DNA of 64,000 bases from Granulibacter bethesdensis (GTDB lineage Bacteria > Pseudomonadota > Alphaproteobacteria > Acetobacterales > Acetobacteraceae), in NCBI RefSeq assembly GCF_001889525.1, contig NZ_CP018192.1, positions 62,001-126,000 on the forward strand, read 5' to 3'. Position numbers and translations under genes: made by a program. The stretch's first letter is position 1. Every line of letters begins with the position of its first letter. Positions 10,121 to 17,562 of this stretch are shown here, piece after piece. The notes under the pieces are model-generated. The model saw only the letters and a list, made by a program, of their open reading frames with translations. It ran no database searches and was not told the DNA's origin.

Positions 10121-10414
10121 TTCAAGCTGTCTTGAAAGCCATTTGCGGCTTGACGCGAAAGAATCATAATTTTATTCTATTGAATGATAAGGAAATTTGC
10201 TTCATAAACCTTCACAAAAGGATGCACGCACAGTCTGAAGCTATGACTTAAGAGCCTTACCCAATCGCATCGTGCAGCGAGAGAAAAGGGTAAGGGGTTA
10301 ATGAAAAATAAAATGCTGTCCGTATGCGACTTTCGCGTGGTGTCCTGCGTTCTGCGCGAGGCTTCCACTCAGGAACGTTACCAATAAACAGTGTAGCAAA
10401 AATTGCTCACAGAG
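10116..10414 (+). other. Intergenic region with a near-consensus promoter and a hairpin; possible small RNA or long leader
   Basis: Nearly 300 bases without a convincing gene. It holds TTGACG (10150-10155), 17 bases, then TATTCT (10173-10178), an unusually good promoter for this genome. Downstream an 8-bp inverted repeat pairs 10255-10262 with 10288-10295 around a 25-base loop. The transcript would run 230 nt before the next start codon. It may be a structured leader or a small RNA; no known RNA family was recognised. Confidence 0.35.
10150..10178 (+). promoter_or_regulatory. Near-consensus promoter TTGACG-N17-TATTCT
   Basis: The -35 box is at 10150-10155 and the -10 box at 10173-10178, with exactly 17 bases between. 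It drives either the small gene at 10415 through a long leader or a separate short RNA. Confidence 0.5.
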
Positions 10415-10774
10415 ATGTCCAGGATGATGAATACGCCACGTAATACGGTGCAGATCCATGCTGCATCGGCTCAGGGCGGCCTGGTGACACCAGGTCTGCC
10501 TACAATGAGGGAGACGCCTGTGGTGGCTTATACCCAGGCCTTGCAGCGCGCTTTGGCACGGATGCCGGCCGCAGAGGTGGCCAAGGATTGGCTGTTTCTG
10601 GAGGGATGGGAGCGCTCTCCCACCATGGCAATGGCCTTTGCGTTGCGGGTGAACCAGATTCGTCGTGCCAACCCTGAACTCGCCGCGGAAATCCGGGCGG
10701 AAATCGCAAATGGCAGGCCGCTGACAGATGAGGAACGCGCCTCTCTCAGGAAACAGAAAAGCCCCTCTTGCTAA
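10415..10774 (+). CDS. Small conserved-looking protein of unknown function
   Basis: Not recognised. 119 aa from ATG 10415; a TTG at 10403 and ATGs at 10424/10427 are alternatives, the latter just after AGG. The middle section (YTQALQRALARMPAAEVAKD then WLFLEGWERSP) is amphipathic and helix-prone, and the C-terminus is charged (AAEIRAEIANGRPLTDEERA). No signal peptide, membrane segment or metal motif. Codon use looks like that of a real gene and the tRNA-Ala promoter overlaps its last bases. Likely cytoplasmic. Confidence 0.62.
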   Translation: MSRMMNTPRNTVQIHAASAQGGLVTPGLPTMRETPVVAYTQALQRALARMPAAEVAKDWLFLEGWERSPTMAMAFALRVNQIRRANPELAAEIRAEIANGRPLTDEERASLRKQKSPSC

Positions 10775-10796
10775 AGTTTGATGACCAAGCTATATG
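10768..10796 (+). promoter_or_regulatory. Candidate promoter of tRNA-Ala
   Basis: TTGCTA (10768-10773), 17 bases, TATATG (10791-10796), 42 bases before the mature tRNA 5' end. It overlaps the stop codon of the preceding small gene. Confidence 0.45.
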
Positions 10797-10838
10797 CCCG
10801 CCAGCCGCTGGCTCGGACGTGATGGAGCCAGCAAGGAT

Positions 10839-10914
10839 GGGGCCATAGCTCAGTTGGGAGAGCGCCTGAATGGCATTCAGGAGGTCGTCGGTTCGATTCC
10901 GATTGGCTCCACCA
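10839..10914 (+). tRNA. tRNA-Ala(GGC)
   Basis: A 76-nt cloverleaf. The acceptor stem GGGGCCA pairs with TGGCTCC with one G-U pair, the D loop carries AGCTCAGTTGGGAGAGC, the anticodon stem CCTGA/TCAGG encloses loop ATGGCAT with anticodon GGC, and the T arm is GTCGG TTCGATT CCGAT. The CCA end is encoded. Confidence 0.97.
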
Positions 10915-10919
10915 AATAT

Positions 10920-11627
10920 TTAAACTCCACCCATCCCGGGTTGGAGTTTTTTTATTGTCAGCATCATAGATGCTTTGTTCCTGTCATCCCGCATATTGAC
11001 GGATAGCCAGTATGTCTGCTGCCAGAGATGAACTGATGCAATGGCAATATGCGCGCCATCATCCAGCATCCTGTGGAGAGCATGCCATTGGCGTAAACCG
11101 TCACAGCCGCGCATGGAGATATCGGAATACCGGTGCAGGGAGAGGCGCGTAAAATCCAACCCAAGCCCTTCGCCTGAACATTTGGCAATGGCCTCTTTCA
11201 CTGTCCAGAGCGTCAGAAAATCATCGATATCGCCTGCTCTATTGTCCTGTGCATGGCACAGGATAGACCATGGCAATATTGTATCCGATGGCGGTCTTTC
11301 TTCTACATCGATGCCGACCGGATTTCCTGTCCGCACAGCGATCACCACATGCTGGCCGCTATGGCTGATATTGAAATGAAAATTGCCATGTGTGAGGGAG
11401 GGCTTGCCGTTGGCATCCACCTTAAAGGCGAGATCCGCCGGATGCAGATTGAGCAATCCAGCCAGCAGCCAGCGTTTAAGGGTATGGGCTGCCTGATGAC
11501 GGTTTCGATCCTCTGGAAGCCGATACATATCCCGGCGGGCCATTTCCTGCTGGCTCAGCCAGGAGTGTGGAAAGCACAACGCTGCCTCGACCGGGAACGT
11601 GGCCACAACCATAGTGTCGTGTGTCAT
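10920..11627 (-). CDS. 4'-phosphopantetheinyl transferase (Sfp type)
   Basis: Transfers phosphopantetheine from CoA to carrier-protein serines. Family motifs are present: FNISHSGQHVVIA, the Mg-binding GIDVEERPP, and WTVKEAIAKCSGEGLGLD. From ATG 11627 it is 235 aa, typical of the Sfp/HetI group rather than the shorter AcpS. The frame extends upstream to a TTG at 11699 with another ATG at 11675, so the start is uncertain. The 3' end runs into the terminator of the convergent tRNA-Ala. No polyketide or peptide synthetase is in the window, so its carrier target is unknown. Confidence 0.85.
   Translation of the reverse strand: MTHDTMVVATFPVEAALCFPHSWLSQQEMARRDMYRLPEDRNRHQAAHTLKRWLLAGLLNLHPADLAFKVDANGKPSLTHGNFHFNISHSGQHVVIAVRTGNPVGIDVEERPPSDTILPWSILCHAQDNRAGDIDDFLTLWTVKEAIAKCSGEGLGLDFTRLSLHRYSDISMRGCDGLRQWHALHRMLDDGAHIAIASVHLWQQTYWLSVNMRDDRNKASMMLTIKKLQPGMGGV
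10922..10953 (+). terminator. Intrinsic terminator after tRNA-Ala
   Basis: An 8-bp stem (10922-10929 with 10942-10949), extended by a CCC/GGG step, then a T run. The stop codon of the convergent phosphopantetheinyl transferase gene lies within it, so it probably serves the tRNA on the plus strand. Confidence 0.85.
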
Positions 11628-11778
11628 GGAAAACGGAAAAGATGCCGACGTGACAGGCGAGGCGGTCAAAGGCATCCTGCAGCAGACAGAAGATTTCAAT
11701 CTGGATTTTCCAGTCTAGCGCACCATGTACAGCCCTATACGATGGCAGCGATTCTTATCATGGGACAGAGGTGTCACA

Positions 11779-12204
11779 ATGTCGGTGGATGTGAAATACC
11801 AGACGATGGCAACTGCGACTGGCGGTCGGGATGGGAGTGCCCGCACGGCAGATGGGCGGTTTGAAGTGGCGTTATCGACTCCGCGGGAGCTGGGTGGTGC
11901 AGGTGGAGAAGGCACTAATCCGGAACAGCTTTTTGCCTCCGGCTATGCGGCCTGTTTCTTGGGGGCGCTCAAGGTGGCCGGGCAGCAACTGAAACAGAAG
12001 ATTCCATCTGACACTTCTGTTACCGCTACGATCGGCATTGGCCCACGTTCTGAAGGCGGGTTCGGCATTACGGCTCAGCTTTCGATCCATTTGCCGGGTG
12101 TTGAGGCGGGAGAGGCGCAAAAACTGGTGGAAACGGCTCATCAGATCTGCCCTTATTCCAATGCAACACGCGGCAATGTCGATGTAGGGCTGGTGGTCGC
12201 GTAA
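11779..12204 (+). CDS. ohr: Organic hydroperoxide resistance protein (Ohr/OsmC)
   Basis: Thiol peroxidase that reduces organic hydroperoxides in the cytoplasm. 141 aa from ATG 11779, which has AGAGG about 10 bases upstream; the longer frame from 11725 is not Ohr-like. The two catalytic cysteines are visible in FASGYAACFLGALK and QICPYSNATRGN, with the Ohr-type N-terminus (TATATGGRDG). Six bases separate it from the amidotransferase gene, so the two are probably cotranscribed. No MarR-type ohrR gene lies beside it. Confidence 0.94.
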   Translation: MSVDVKYQTMATATGGRDGSARTADGRFEVALSTPRELGGAGGEGTNPEQLFASGYAACFLGALKVAGQQLKQKIPSDTSVTATIGIGPRSEGGFGITAQLSIHLPGVEAGEAQKLVETAHQICPYSNATRGNVDVGLVVA

Positions 12205-12210
12205 GGCTGC

Positions 12211-12936
12211 ATGTCCGTTTCGGAAAAGCGTATGAAAATAGGGATTCTCCAGACCGGTCGGCCACCTGCTCACCTGGTGGCCGGATATGGTGATTACCCG
12301 GCAATGCTCCGTCGCCTTCTGGGTGATCGGCACGATTATTCTATTTTCGACGTTCAGGCGAATCAGTGGCCGCAAGAAAGAGAGGCCGATCGCGACGCCT
12401 GCGATGCCTATGTGATTACGGGCTCGGCCGCCGGTGTGCATGATGGCCAGTCATGGATAGAAACGCTGGGTAATTTCCTGCGGGAGCGGGCAGGCAAGAG
12501 CAAACTCGTCGGCATCTGCTTCGGCCATCAGATCATGGCGGAAGCGTTTGGGGGCAGAGTGGAGCGGGCCAGGATTGGCTGGGGGCTCGGCCTGCACCGT
12601 TATCGGCTGCGTTGCCAGACTGCCTGGACGGATCCGGTGGAGGACATTGCCATTCCGGTTTCTCATCAGGATCAGGTGGTGGAAAAGCCGCCTGCAGCGA
12701 GGATCATAGCATCCAGCCATTTCACCCCGTTTGCAGTGGTGGAATATCCGTCGCTTGGGGCGGTCTCATTCCAGTGTCATCCGGAATTCGATCCGGATTT
12801 TGCAGCCGAACTGGTGCATATCCGCCCACCGGAGCAGGTGGACCAGAAACAGCGGGATCAGGCTTTGGCTTCCTTGCAAGGGCCGCATGATAATCCACGT
12901 CTGGGACAATGGATCAATCGCTTTCTGACGTCCTGA
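12211..12936 (+). CDS. Class I glutamine amidotransferase-like protein
   Basis: 241 aa with a triad GATase-1 domain: nucleophile Cys in GICFGHQIMAEAFGG around residue 98, His and Glu in CHPEFD around residue 190. It resembles the GMP-synthase-like stand-alone amidotransferases. No synthetase domain is attached, so the ammonia acceptor is unknown; some relatives are peptidases of gamma-glutamyl compounds. Its final 23 bases overlap the end of the convergent phosphatase gene. ATG 12211 is used; ATG 12232 (MKIGILQTG) is also possible and fits the fold start better. Confidence 0.85.
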   Translation: MSVSEKRMKIGILQTGRPPAHLVAGYGDYPAMLRRLLGDRHDYSIFDVQANQWPQEREADRDACDAYVITGSAAGVHDGQSWIETLGNFLRERAGKSKLVGICFGHQIMAEAFGGRVERARIGWGLGLHRYRLRCQTAWTDPVEDIAIPVSHQDQVVEKPPAARIIASSHFTPFAVVEYPSLGAVSFQCHPEFDPDFAAELVHIRPPEQVDQKQRDQALASLQGPHDNPRLGQWINRFLTS

Positions 12937-13477
12937 TATCCGCCGGAATATCTGCGCGTATCACGCTGCCGAAGGGAGGAGAAGATGCCGCAAGATCAAC
13001 TTGCCGGGCGGTCGCATGGGCGCAGAGAATGCGCAGCGGGCCGCCATGAGTCACAACGATTCGACTTTGCCGATCCCGCATCCATTCCGCCCAGATATGA
13101 TCGATCCGATAGCGCAGGGCGCGCATGCTTTCCCCATTAGGGGGCGTAAAATCATCGGGTGATGCCGCCCAGTCATCCAGTGCGGCGCGGTCGATATCGT
13201 CCCAGCGACTTCCTTCCCAGTCGCCGAAATCAAGCTCCTGAAGTCTTGGGTCGATCATGATTCCGGGGGGCTGGATGTGCCCGGCCAGCCAGTTGGCCAG
13301 CCACTGGCAGCGCAAGGCCGGACTGCTGACGATCATGGCATCCTGCATGTCTGTCAGTTGCGCCAGAATAGCGCGGGCAGCCTCCTCCCGATCATCGGCC
13401 AGCGGGACATCAAGGCGGCCATAGCAGAGTCCGTCGACAATGGCTGGTCTGGTATGGCGGATCAGGGCCAGCTTCAT
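12914..13477 (-). CDS. Histidine phosphatase family protein (CobC-like)
   Basis: 187 aa phosphoglycerate-mutase-fold phosphatase. The phosphohistidine motif is ALIRHTRPAI with a Thr where many relatives have Gly, followed by CYGRLDVPL, the acid GDWEGSRWDDI, and the second His in VVTHGGPLRI. This pattern fits alpha-ribazole phosphatase (CobC)-like proteins, but no cobalamin genes adjoin. It begins only 7 bases after etfB and so is probably the last gene of the betaine operon; why it is there is not clear. Confidence 0.82.
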   Translation of the reverse strand: MKLALIRHTRPAIVDGLCYGRLDVPLADDREEAARAILAQLTDMQDAMIVSSPALRCQWLANWLAGHIQPPGIMIDPRLQELDFGDWEGSRWDDIDRAALDDWAASPDDFTPPNGESMRALRYRIDHIWAEWMRDRQSRIVVTHGGPLRILCAHATARQVDLAASSPPFGSVIRADIPADIRTSESD

Positions 13478-13484
13478 GATGGGC

Positions 13485-14306
13485 TTACGATCCGGCTGGC
13501 TTGGTTGGAGTTGCGTCGATGTTGCATGACGGTGCCTGCAAGACGCCTATCCCGCGAAGATAGGTGATGACAGCCTTGGCCGCATCGTCGGCAGAGGGAT
13601 GCACCATCAGCTGTCCATTTCCTTGTGCCCCGGCTTTCGCAATAAGACGAGGGCGGGCACGATAGGGACGTTCCTCGATATCAGATGAAGATACTACGAC
13701 CGTGCTGTCACTCTCCGGGAGCAAGCTGGAGGCTTCGATGGTCTCGATCACGCCTTTCCGCATAGCGGCAAAGGCGAATGGCAACGGCTTCGGAGCTGCC
13801 GGATGCACGGTCAGCACGCAGGGCAACTGGATGCTGACGGCCCGCCTTGCACCCTTTGGCCTGGCCTGAAGCAGATGAAGGGTGTTCGCTGCTGTCGTGT
13901 CTTGGTCAAAAGCGGCAATATCTGCGGCAATCGGCCAGCCCAGCGCCTGTGCCAGACGATAGGGCAATGTGCCGCTATCCATACCGCCTTGTGCGCGACG
14001 GCCCGTGAGGATCAGATCGGGCGGGTTCCGGCGGATGAAAGCCAGCAGCGCGGGCAGTGGATCGACATTGGCATCCTGACGCAGCATGACGATCCGGCTC
14101 AACCCATGGCCGGGCACATCACGCAACGGTGTGGCTTCAGGCCCGGCATGCAGGCCGGAGACATGCGCGCCTAGTTGCCGGGCAAGGGCGATGGCCTGTG
14201 TTTCTTCCATCACGGGGGCTGACCGGCCGGAGACGGGATGGCATCCGGCTGAGAGCAGCACCAGCACGTTCAGACGGTTGGCGATGGGTGCGTCTGACTG
14301 GGTCAT
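13485..14306 (-). CDS. etfB: Electron transfer flavoprotein, beta subunit (dimethylglycine branch)
   Basis: 273-aa ETF beta-like subunit. It carries the AMP/FAD-contact region DLILTGRRAQGGMDSGTLPY around residues 95-115 and the downstream LGWPIAADIA. It should accept electrons from the DgcAB dimethylglycine demethylase and, with EtfA, pass them to the respiratory chain. Its ATG overlaps the etfA stop codon by four bases (ATGA), so the two are translationally coupled. The sequence diverges from housekeeping ETF, as is usual for the copy linked to dgcAB. Confidence 0.88.
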   Translation of the reverse strand: MTQSDAPIANRLNVLVLLSAGCHPVSGRSAPVMEETQAIALARQLGAHVSGLHAGPEATPLRDVPGHGLSRIVMLRQDANVDPLPALLAFIRRNPPDLILTGRRAQGGMDSGTLPYRLAQALGWPIAADIAAFDQDTTAANTLHLLQARPKGARRAVSIQLPCVLTVHPAAPKPLPFAFAAMRKGVIETIEASSLLPESDSTVVVSSSDIEERPYRARPRLIAKAGAQGNGQLMVHPSADDAAKAVITYLRGIGVLQAPSCNIDATPTKPAGS

Positions 14307-15577
14307 GATGTTTCCTTGCCGGGGCTGTGACCTTCCGGATTGGCCCTTCTCGGATTAGCATCGCGTTCCGTTGCCAGAGCCGCGAGAATGGCCGGCATGA
14401 CGTCCTGCGCATCGGCGACGATGGCAAGTCCGGCTCGGGCGATCATGGCCGCATGCAGATCGGTATTGACTGCAACGACATGCTCCACGCCCGCCACACC
14501 CTGAAGGTGCTGCGGCGCCCCGGCGATGCCGAGTGCGAAATAGCAGGTGGCATCAAGGATACTGCCGGTTGCCCCAACCTGCCGGTCGCGTGGCATCAGC
14601 CCGGCATCGCAAATCACCCGGCTGGCGCCCGGTGTCGCGCCGAGGGCTGCAGCGAGAGCGTGGAAGGCCGCGAAATCGGTGATGCCATTCCCGGCGGAGA
14701 CGACGAACGATGCTTCCGTCAGGGCCAGCTTGCCGGCATCGGGGGGAATGTCGCGCCAGCCCGTCAGTGCACCGGTCTCTACCTGTGGCAGTTCCAGCGG
14801 GATAGGGCGCGCTTCGTGCCGGATGCCGGTATGGGGCGCGGCACGGTCGACGCTCAATGCCAGCAGGGGCGGAGGCACCATCCGTTGCTCACGGCGGCGC
14901 GCATGGCTGGGACGGATCGCCTGAGACGCGGACAGGGCCTCGATATCGGTGGCGATGTCCAGACCAGACAAGGCGGCGACACGGCGGGCCAGATCGCCGC
15001 CATCGGAGCTTTCCGCGAACAGAACGTGTTTCGGGTGCAGGTGGGTAATCGCGGCGACCAGGGCGGCCACACGCGACTCGACGGAATCAGCCTCGTAATG
15101 AATGAGACGGTCGGCACCGTTGTCACCCGCATCGGCAAGCGGGGGGCCGAACAGCACGACAGCCCCTTGTCCGGCGGACCCCGCTTTGTCAGCGAGGATT
15201 CGGGCTGCGCCCAGTATCTGCCGGTCATGGGGTGACAGGCGTCCCCCCGCCGCATCAGGCACGGCGAGGATCAGGAAAGCGGGATCGTCGATCATGCGGA
15301 TGCGCGGTGCGGCTTCCTGTCTCTGGCCAGCAGGAGAGGCGATGGAGGAAGCTCCTCCATGCCAGGCGCGATCCAGACGCAGGCGGGCAGCCGGGGAGGG
15401 CACGGCCTGCACCTGCGCCTCGGTCCGCGGATTGCGACGACGGCGGCCAAAGGGAGACAGAGAGGGGGAAGCTGCGACATCCATCTCAAGCGTCGCAAGC
15501 TGGTAGCGTGGCCGCTCCCCTCCGCTTACACGGCGCGCCTCTCGCACTGCGCGAGGATCGAGACGGGGGCGGCTCAT
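14303..15577 (-). CDS. etfA: Electron transfer flavoprotein, alpha subunit (dimethylglycine branch)
   Basis: 424 aa from ATG 15577, which overlaps the dgcB stop by four bases; the open frame upstream is not ETF-like. The C-terminal FAD domain is clear: QVGATGSILDATCYFALG, then GIAGAPQHLQGV and VVAVNTD around residues 320-380. An N-terminal extension of roughly 95 residues, rich in Arg and Pro, precedes the ETF core (LILAVPDAAGG). Such an extension is also known in ETF-alpha proteins of betaine clusters, but here it is longer than in housekeeping copies (about 310 aa). Confidence 0.9.
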   Translation of the reverse strand: MSRPRLDPRAVREARRVSGGERPRYQLATLEMDVAASPSLSPFGRRRRNPRTEAQVQAVPSPAARLRLDRAWHGGASSIASPAGQRQEAAPRIRMIDDPAFLILAVPDAAGGRLSPHDRQILGAARILADKAGSAGQGAVVLFGPPLADAGDNGADRLIHYEADSVESRVAALVAAITHLHPKHVLFAESSDGGDLARRVAALSGLDIATDIEALSASQAIRPSHARRREQRMVPPPLLALSVDRAAPHTGIRHEARPIPLELPQVETGALTGWRDIPPDAGKLALTEASFVVSAGNGITDFAAFHALAAALGATPGASRVICDAGLMPRDRQVGATGSILDATCYFALGIAGAPQHLQGVAGVEHVVAVNTDLHAAMIARAGLAIVADAQDVMPAILAALATERDANPRRANPEGHSPGKETS

Positions 15578-17538
15578 GCCACAACCTCTGGAAGGGTGGT
15601 TTGCGATGACTGTGGCACCCGAGTTTTTGCATGCTCGATGCTGTCCAGCAGCAATTCGGCAATATCCTTGACCTCGGGGCGGTCTCCGGTGACGCCCTCC
15701 AGCATGGCGGTGCAGCCGGGACATCCAACCGCGACAATAGAGGCACCCACGCCCTGAGCATGGCTCATGCGGATATCGGGGATACGTTTTTCTCCCGCAA
15801 TATCGGTGACTGGTGCGCCACCGCCACCGCCGCAGCACATCGCGCGTTCCCCATGACGCTCCATCTCGACATAATGGGTGGCAAGCCGATCCAGAATGCG
15901 GCGGGGCGCATCCACCTCACCATTGTAGCGCGCTAGATAGCAGGGATCATGATAGGTGACGGGACGATTCTCGGATTTCACAGGATTCAGCTTGCCCGTT
16001 GCGATCAACTCATCCAGCAGCGCGGTATGATGCAGCACCGGCCATGTTGCCCCGAAAGCCCGGTATTCGTTGCGCAACGTGTGCAGCGCATGCGGGTCCG
16101 CCGTGACGATGCGGCGAAAGCGACGGCGCTTCAGCGTGGCGATATTGTCCTTCGCCAGACGCTGGAACCCGGCCTCATCACCCAGCCGCCGCGCCAGATC
16201 GCCGCAGTCACGTTCCTCTGCACCCAATACGGCGAAATCAACGCCGGCCTGTTGCATCAATGCGATCAGTGCCCGCAGGCTCCTTCCATAGCGTAGATCG
16301 AACGCGCCTTCGCCCAGCCATAGCAGGATATCGGTTTCTCCCTGTTCCTCCAGCACGGGCAGGGGCATCCCGGCGGTGAAATCGGTCCGTGATGACAGCG
16401 CCCGTCCGCCCGAATCATCAGCGTAACGCAGATGATGCAGTGGCTGGGCTGCTTTTTCCGGAATGGCGCCCAGCTCCAGCGTCTGGAAACGGCGCATATC
16501 GACGATCGCGTCCACATGCTCGATCAGCATCGGGCATTCATGAACACAGGCGCGGCAGGTGGTACAGGACCACAGCGTATCCGGATGAATCACCGCATCC
16601 ACGCCGATGATCGGGCGATGCGCGCCGCCATGCCCCGCCACCGGACGTGCCTGTGGGTAGGGGCTGCCCGTATAGGCATCGCCGCCATGCAAAGCAAAAG
16701 TCAGATCCTGAATCAGCTTTTTAGGATTCAATGGCTGTCCGGCGGCAAAGGCGGGACAGGCCTGTTCACAGCGCCCGCATTGGATGCAGGCATCGAAACT
16801 TGCCAGACGATTCCAGGTGAAATCCGCAGGTGTTGAAACACCCGACCGCCCTGTTTCCAGATCGAGCGCAAGCAGTGCTGTATCGCGGCCACCCTCGAAA
16901 CGGCCCGGACGCGGATGCGCTGCCAGATGCAGCGATCCGGCGACTGCATGTCGCATGGGTCCGTTCGGCAGATGTGCCACCAGTGCCAGACCGCCGGTCA
17001 GCGTCATCATTGCTCCCGCGGCTCCTGCCGCGTGGGATATCACATCCGGCAGCATGCCATGCAACGCCGCACCGATCGCGGCAATCAGCCCCCCGGTCAG
17101 ATAAAGTCCAATCCAGAGCGGCAAAGTCAGAAAGCGACCGGCTGACAGATGCGGTGGTGTTGTCGGGCTGCGTCGTGCCGCGACATGACGCGCACCGCTC
17201 AGACCGATTGCATAGAATGCGGCGGTGACGATCCAGAACAGGGAGGCAATCATGCCGCCCCGATGCAGCACTGGCAGAATGGTGGAGAGCAGCGTCAACA
17301 CCGATCCGGCCAGCAGCCCGCCCGCCACCAGCTTGTGCATCCGGGCGTTTTCCGGCCTGCGCTCGACGACGTGATGTACATCCACCAGATAGCGGCGCGG
17401 CATGGCGATCAGCCCGCGAACCCAATCCACATGCGCTCTCTGTCCGACCCGCCAGCGCAGGGCGATGCGTAGCGCCTGGACGATGACCAGCAGGACCAGA
17501 AACCAGATAACCAGCAACAGCGGTGTGCCCGGATGCAT
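15574..17538 (-). CDS. dgcB: Dimethylglycine demethylase subunit DgcB (membrane-anchored Fe-S protein)
   Basis: 654 aa. The N-terminus has several membrane helices (starting LLLVIWFLVLLVIV, then around residues 70-190) like heterodisulfide-reductase/NarI-type anchors. Two 4Fe-4S motifs follow: CIQCGRCEQACP near residue 250 and CTTCRACVHECP near residue 330. The C-terminal half has two CCG-type domains (YHDPCYLARYNG, CCGGGGGAP, VGCPGCTAML). It should relay electrons from DgcA to ETF or the membrane. It starts 24 bases after dgcA and overlaps etfA by ATGA. Confidence 0.92.
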   Translation of the reverse strand: MHPGTPLLLVIWFLVLLVIVQALRIALRWRVGQRAHVDWVRGLIAMPRRYLVDVHHVVERRPENARMHKLVAGGLLAGSVLTLLSTILPVLHRGGMIASLFWIVTAAFYAIGLSGARHVAARRSPTTPPHLSAGRFLTLPLWIGLYLTGGLIAAIGAALHGMLPDVISHAAGAAGAMMTLTGGLALVAHLPNGPMRHAVAGSLHLAAHPRPGRFEGGRDTALLALDLETGRSGVSTPADFTWNRLASFDACIQCGRCEQACPAFAAGQPLNPKKLIQDLTFALHGGDAYTGSPYPQARPVAGHGGAHRPIIGVDAVIHPDTLWSCTTCRACVHECPMLIEHVDAIVDMRRFQTLELGAIPEKAAQPLHHLRYADDSGGRALSSRTDFTAGMPLPVLEEQGETDILLWLGEGAFDLRYGRSLRALIALMQQAGVDFAVLGAEERDCGDLARRLGDEAGFQRLAKDNIATLKRRRFRRIVTADPHALHTLRNEYRAFGATWPVLHHTALLDELIATGKLNPVKSENRPVTYHDPCYLARYNGEVDAPRRILDRLATHYVEMERHGERAMCCGGGGGAPVTDIAGEKRIPDIRMSHAQGVGASIVAVGCPGCTAMLEGVTGDRPEVKDIAELLLDSIEHAKTRVPQSSQTTLPEVVA

Positions 17539-17562
17539 GGCGGGGACTCCTTCCGTGACTGG

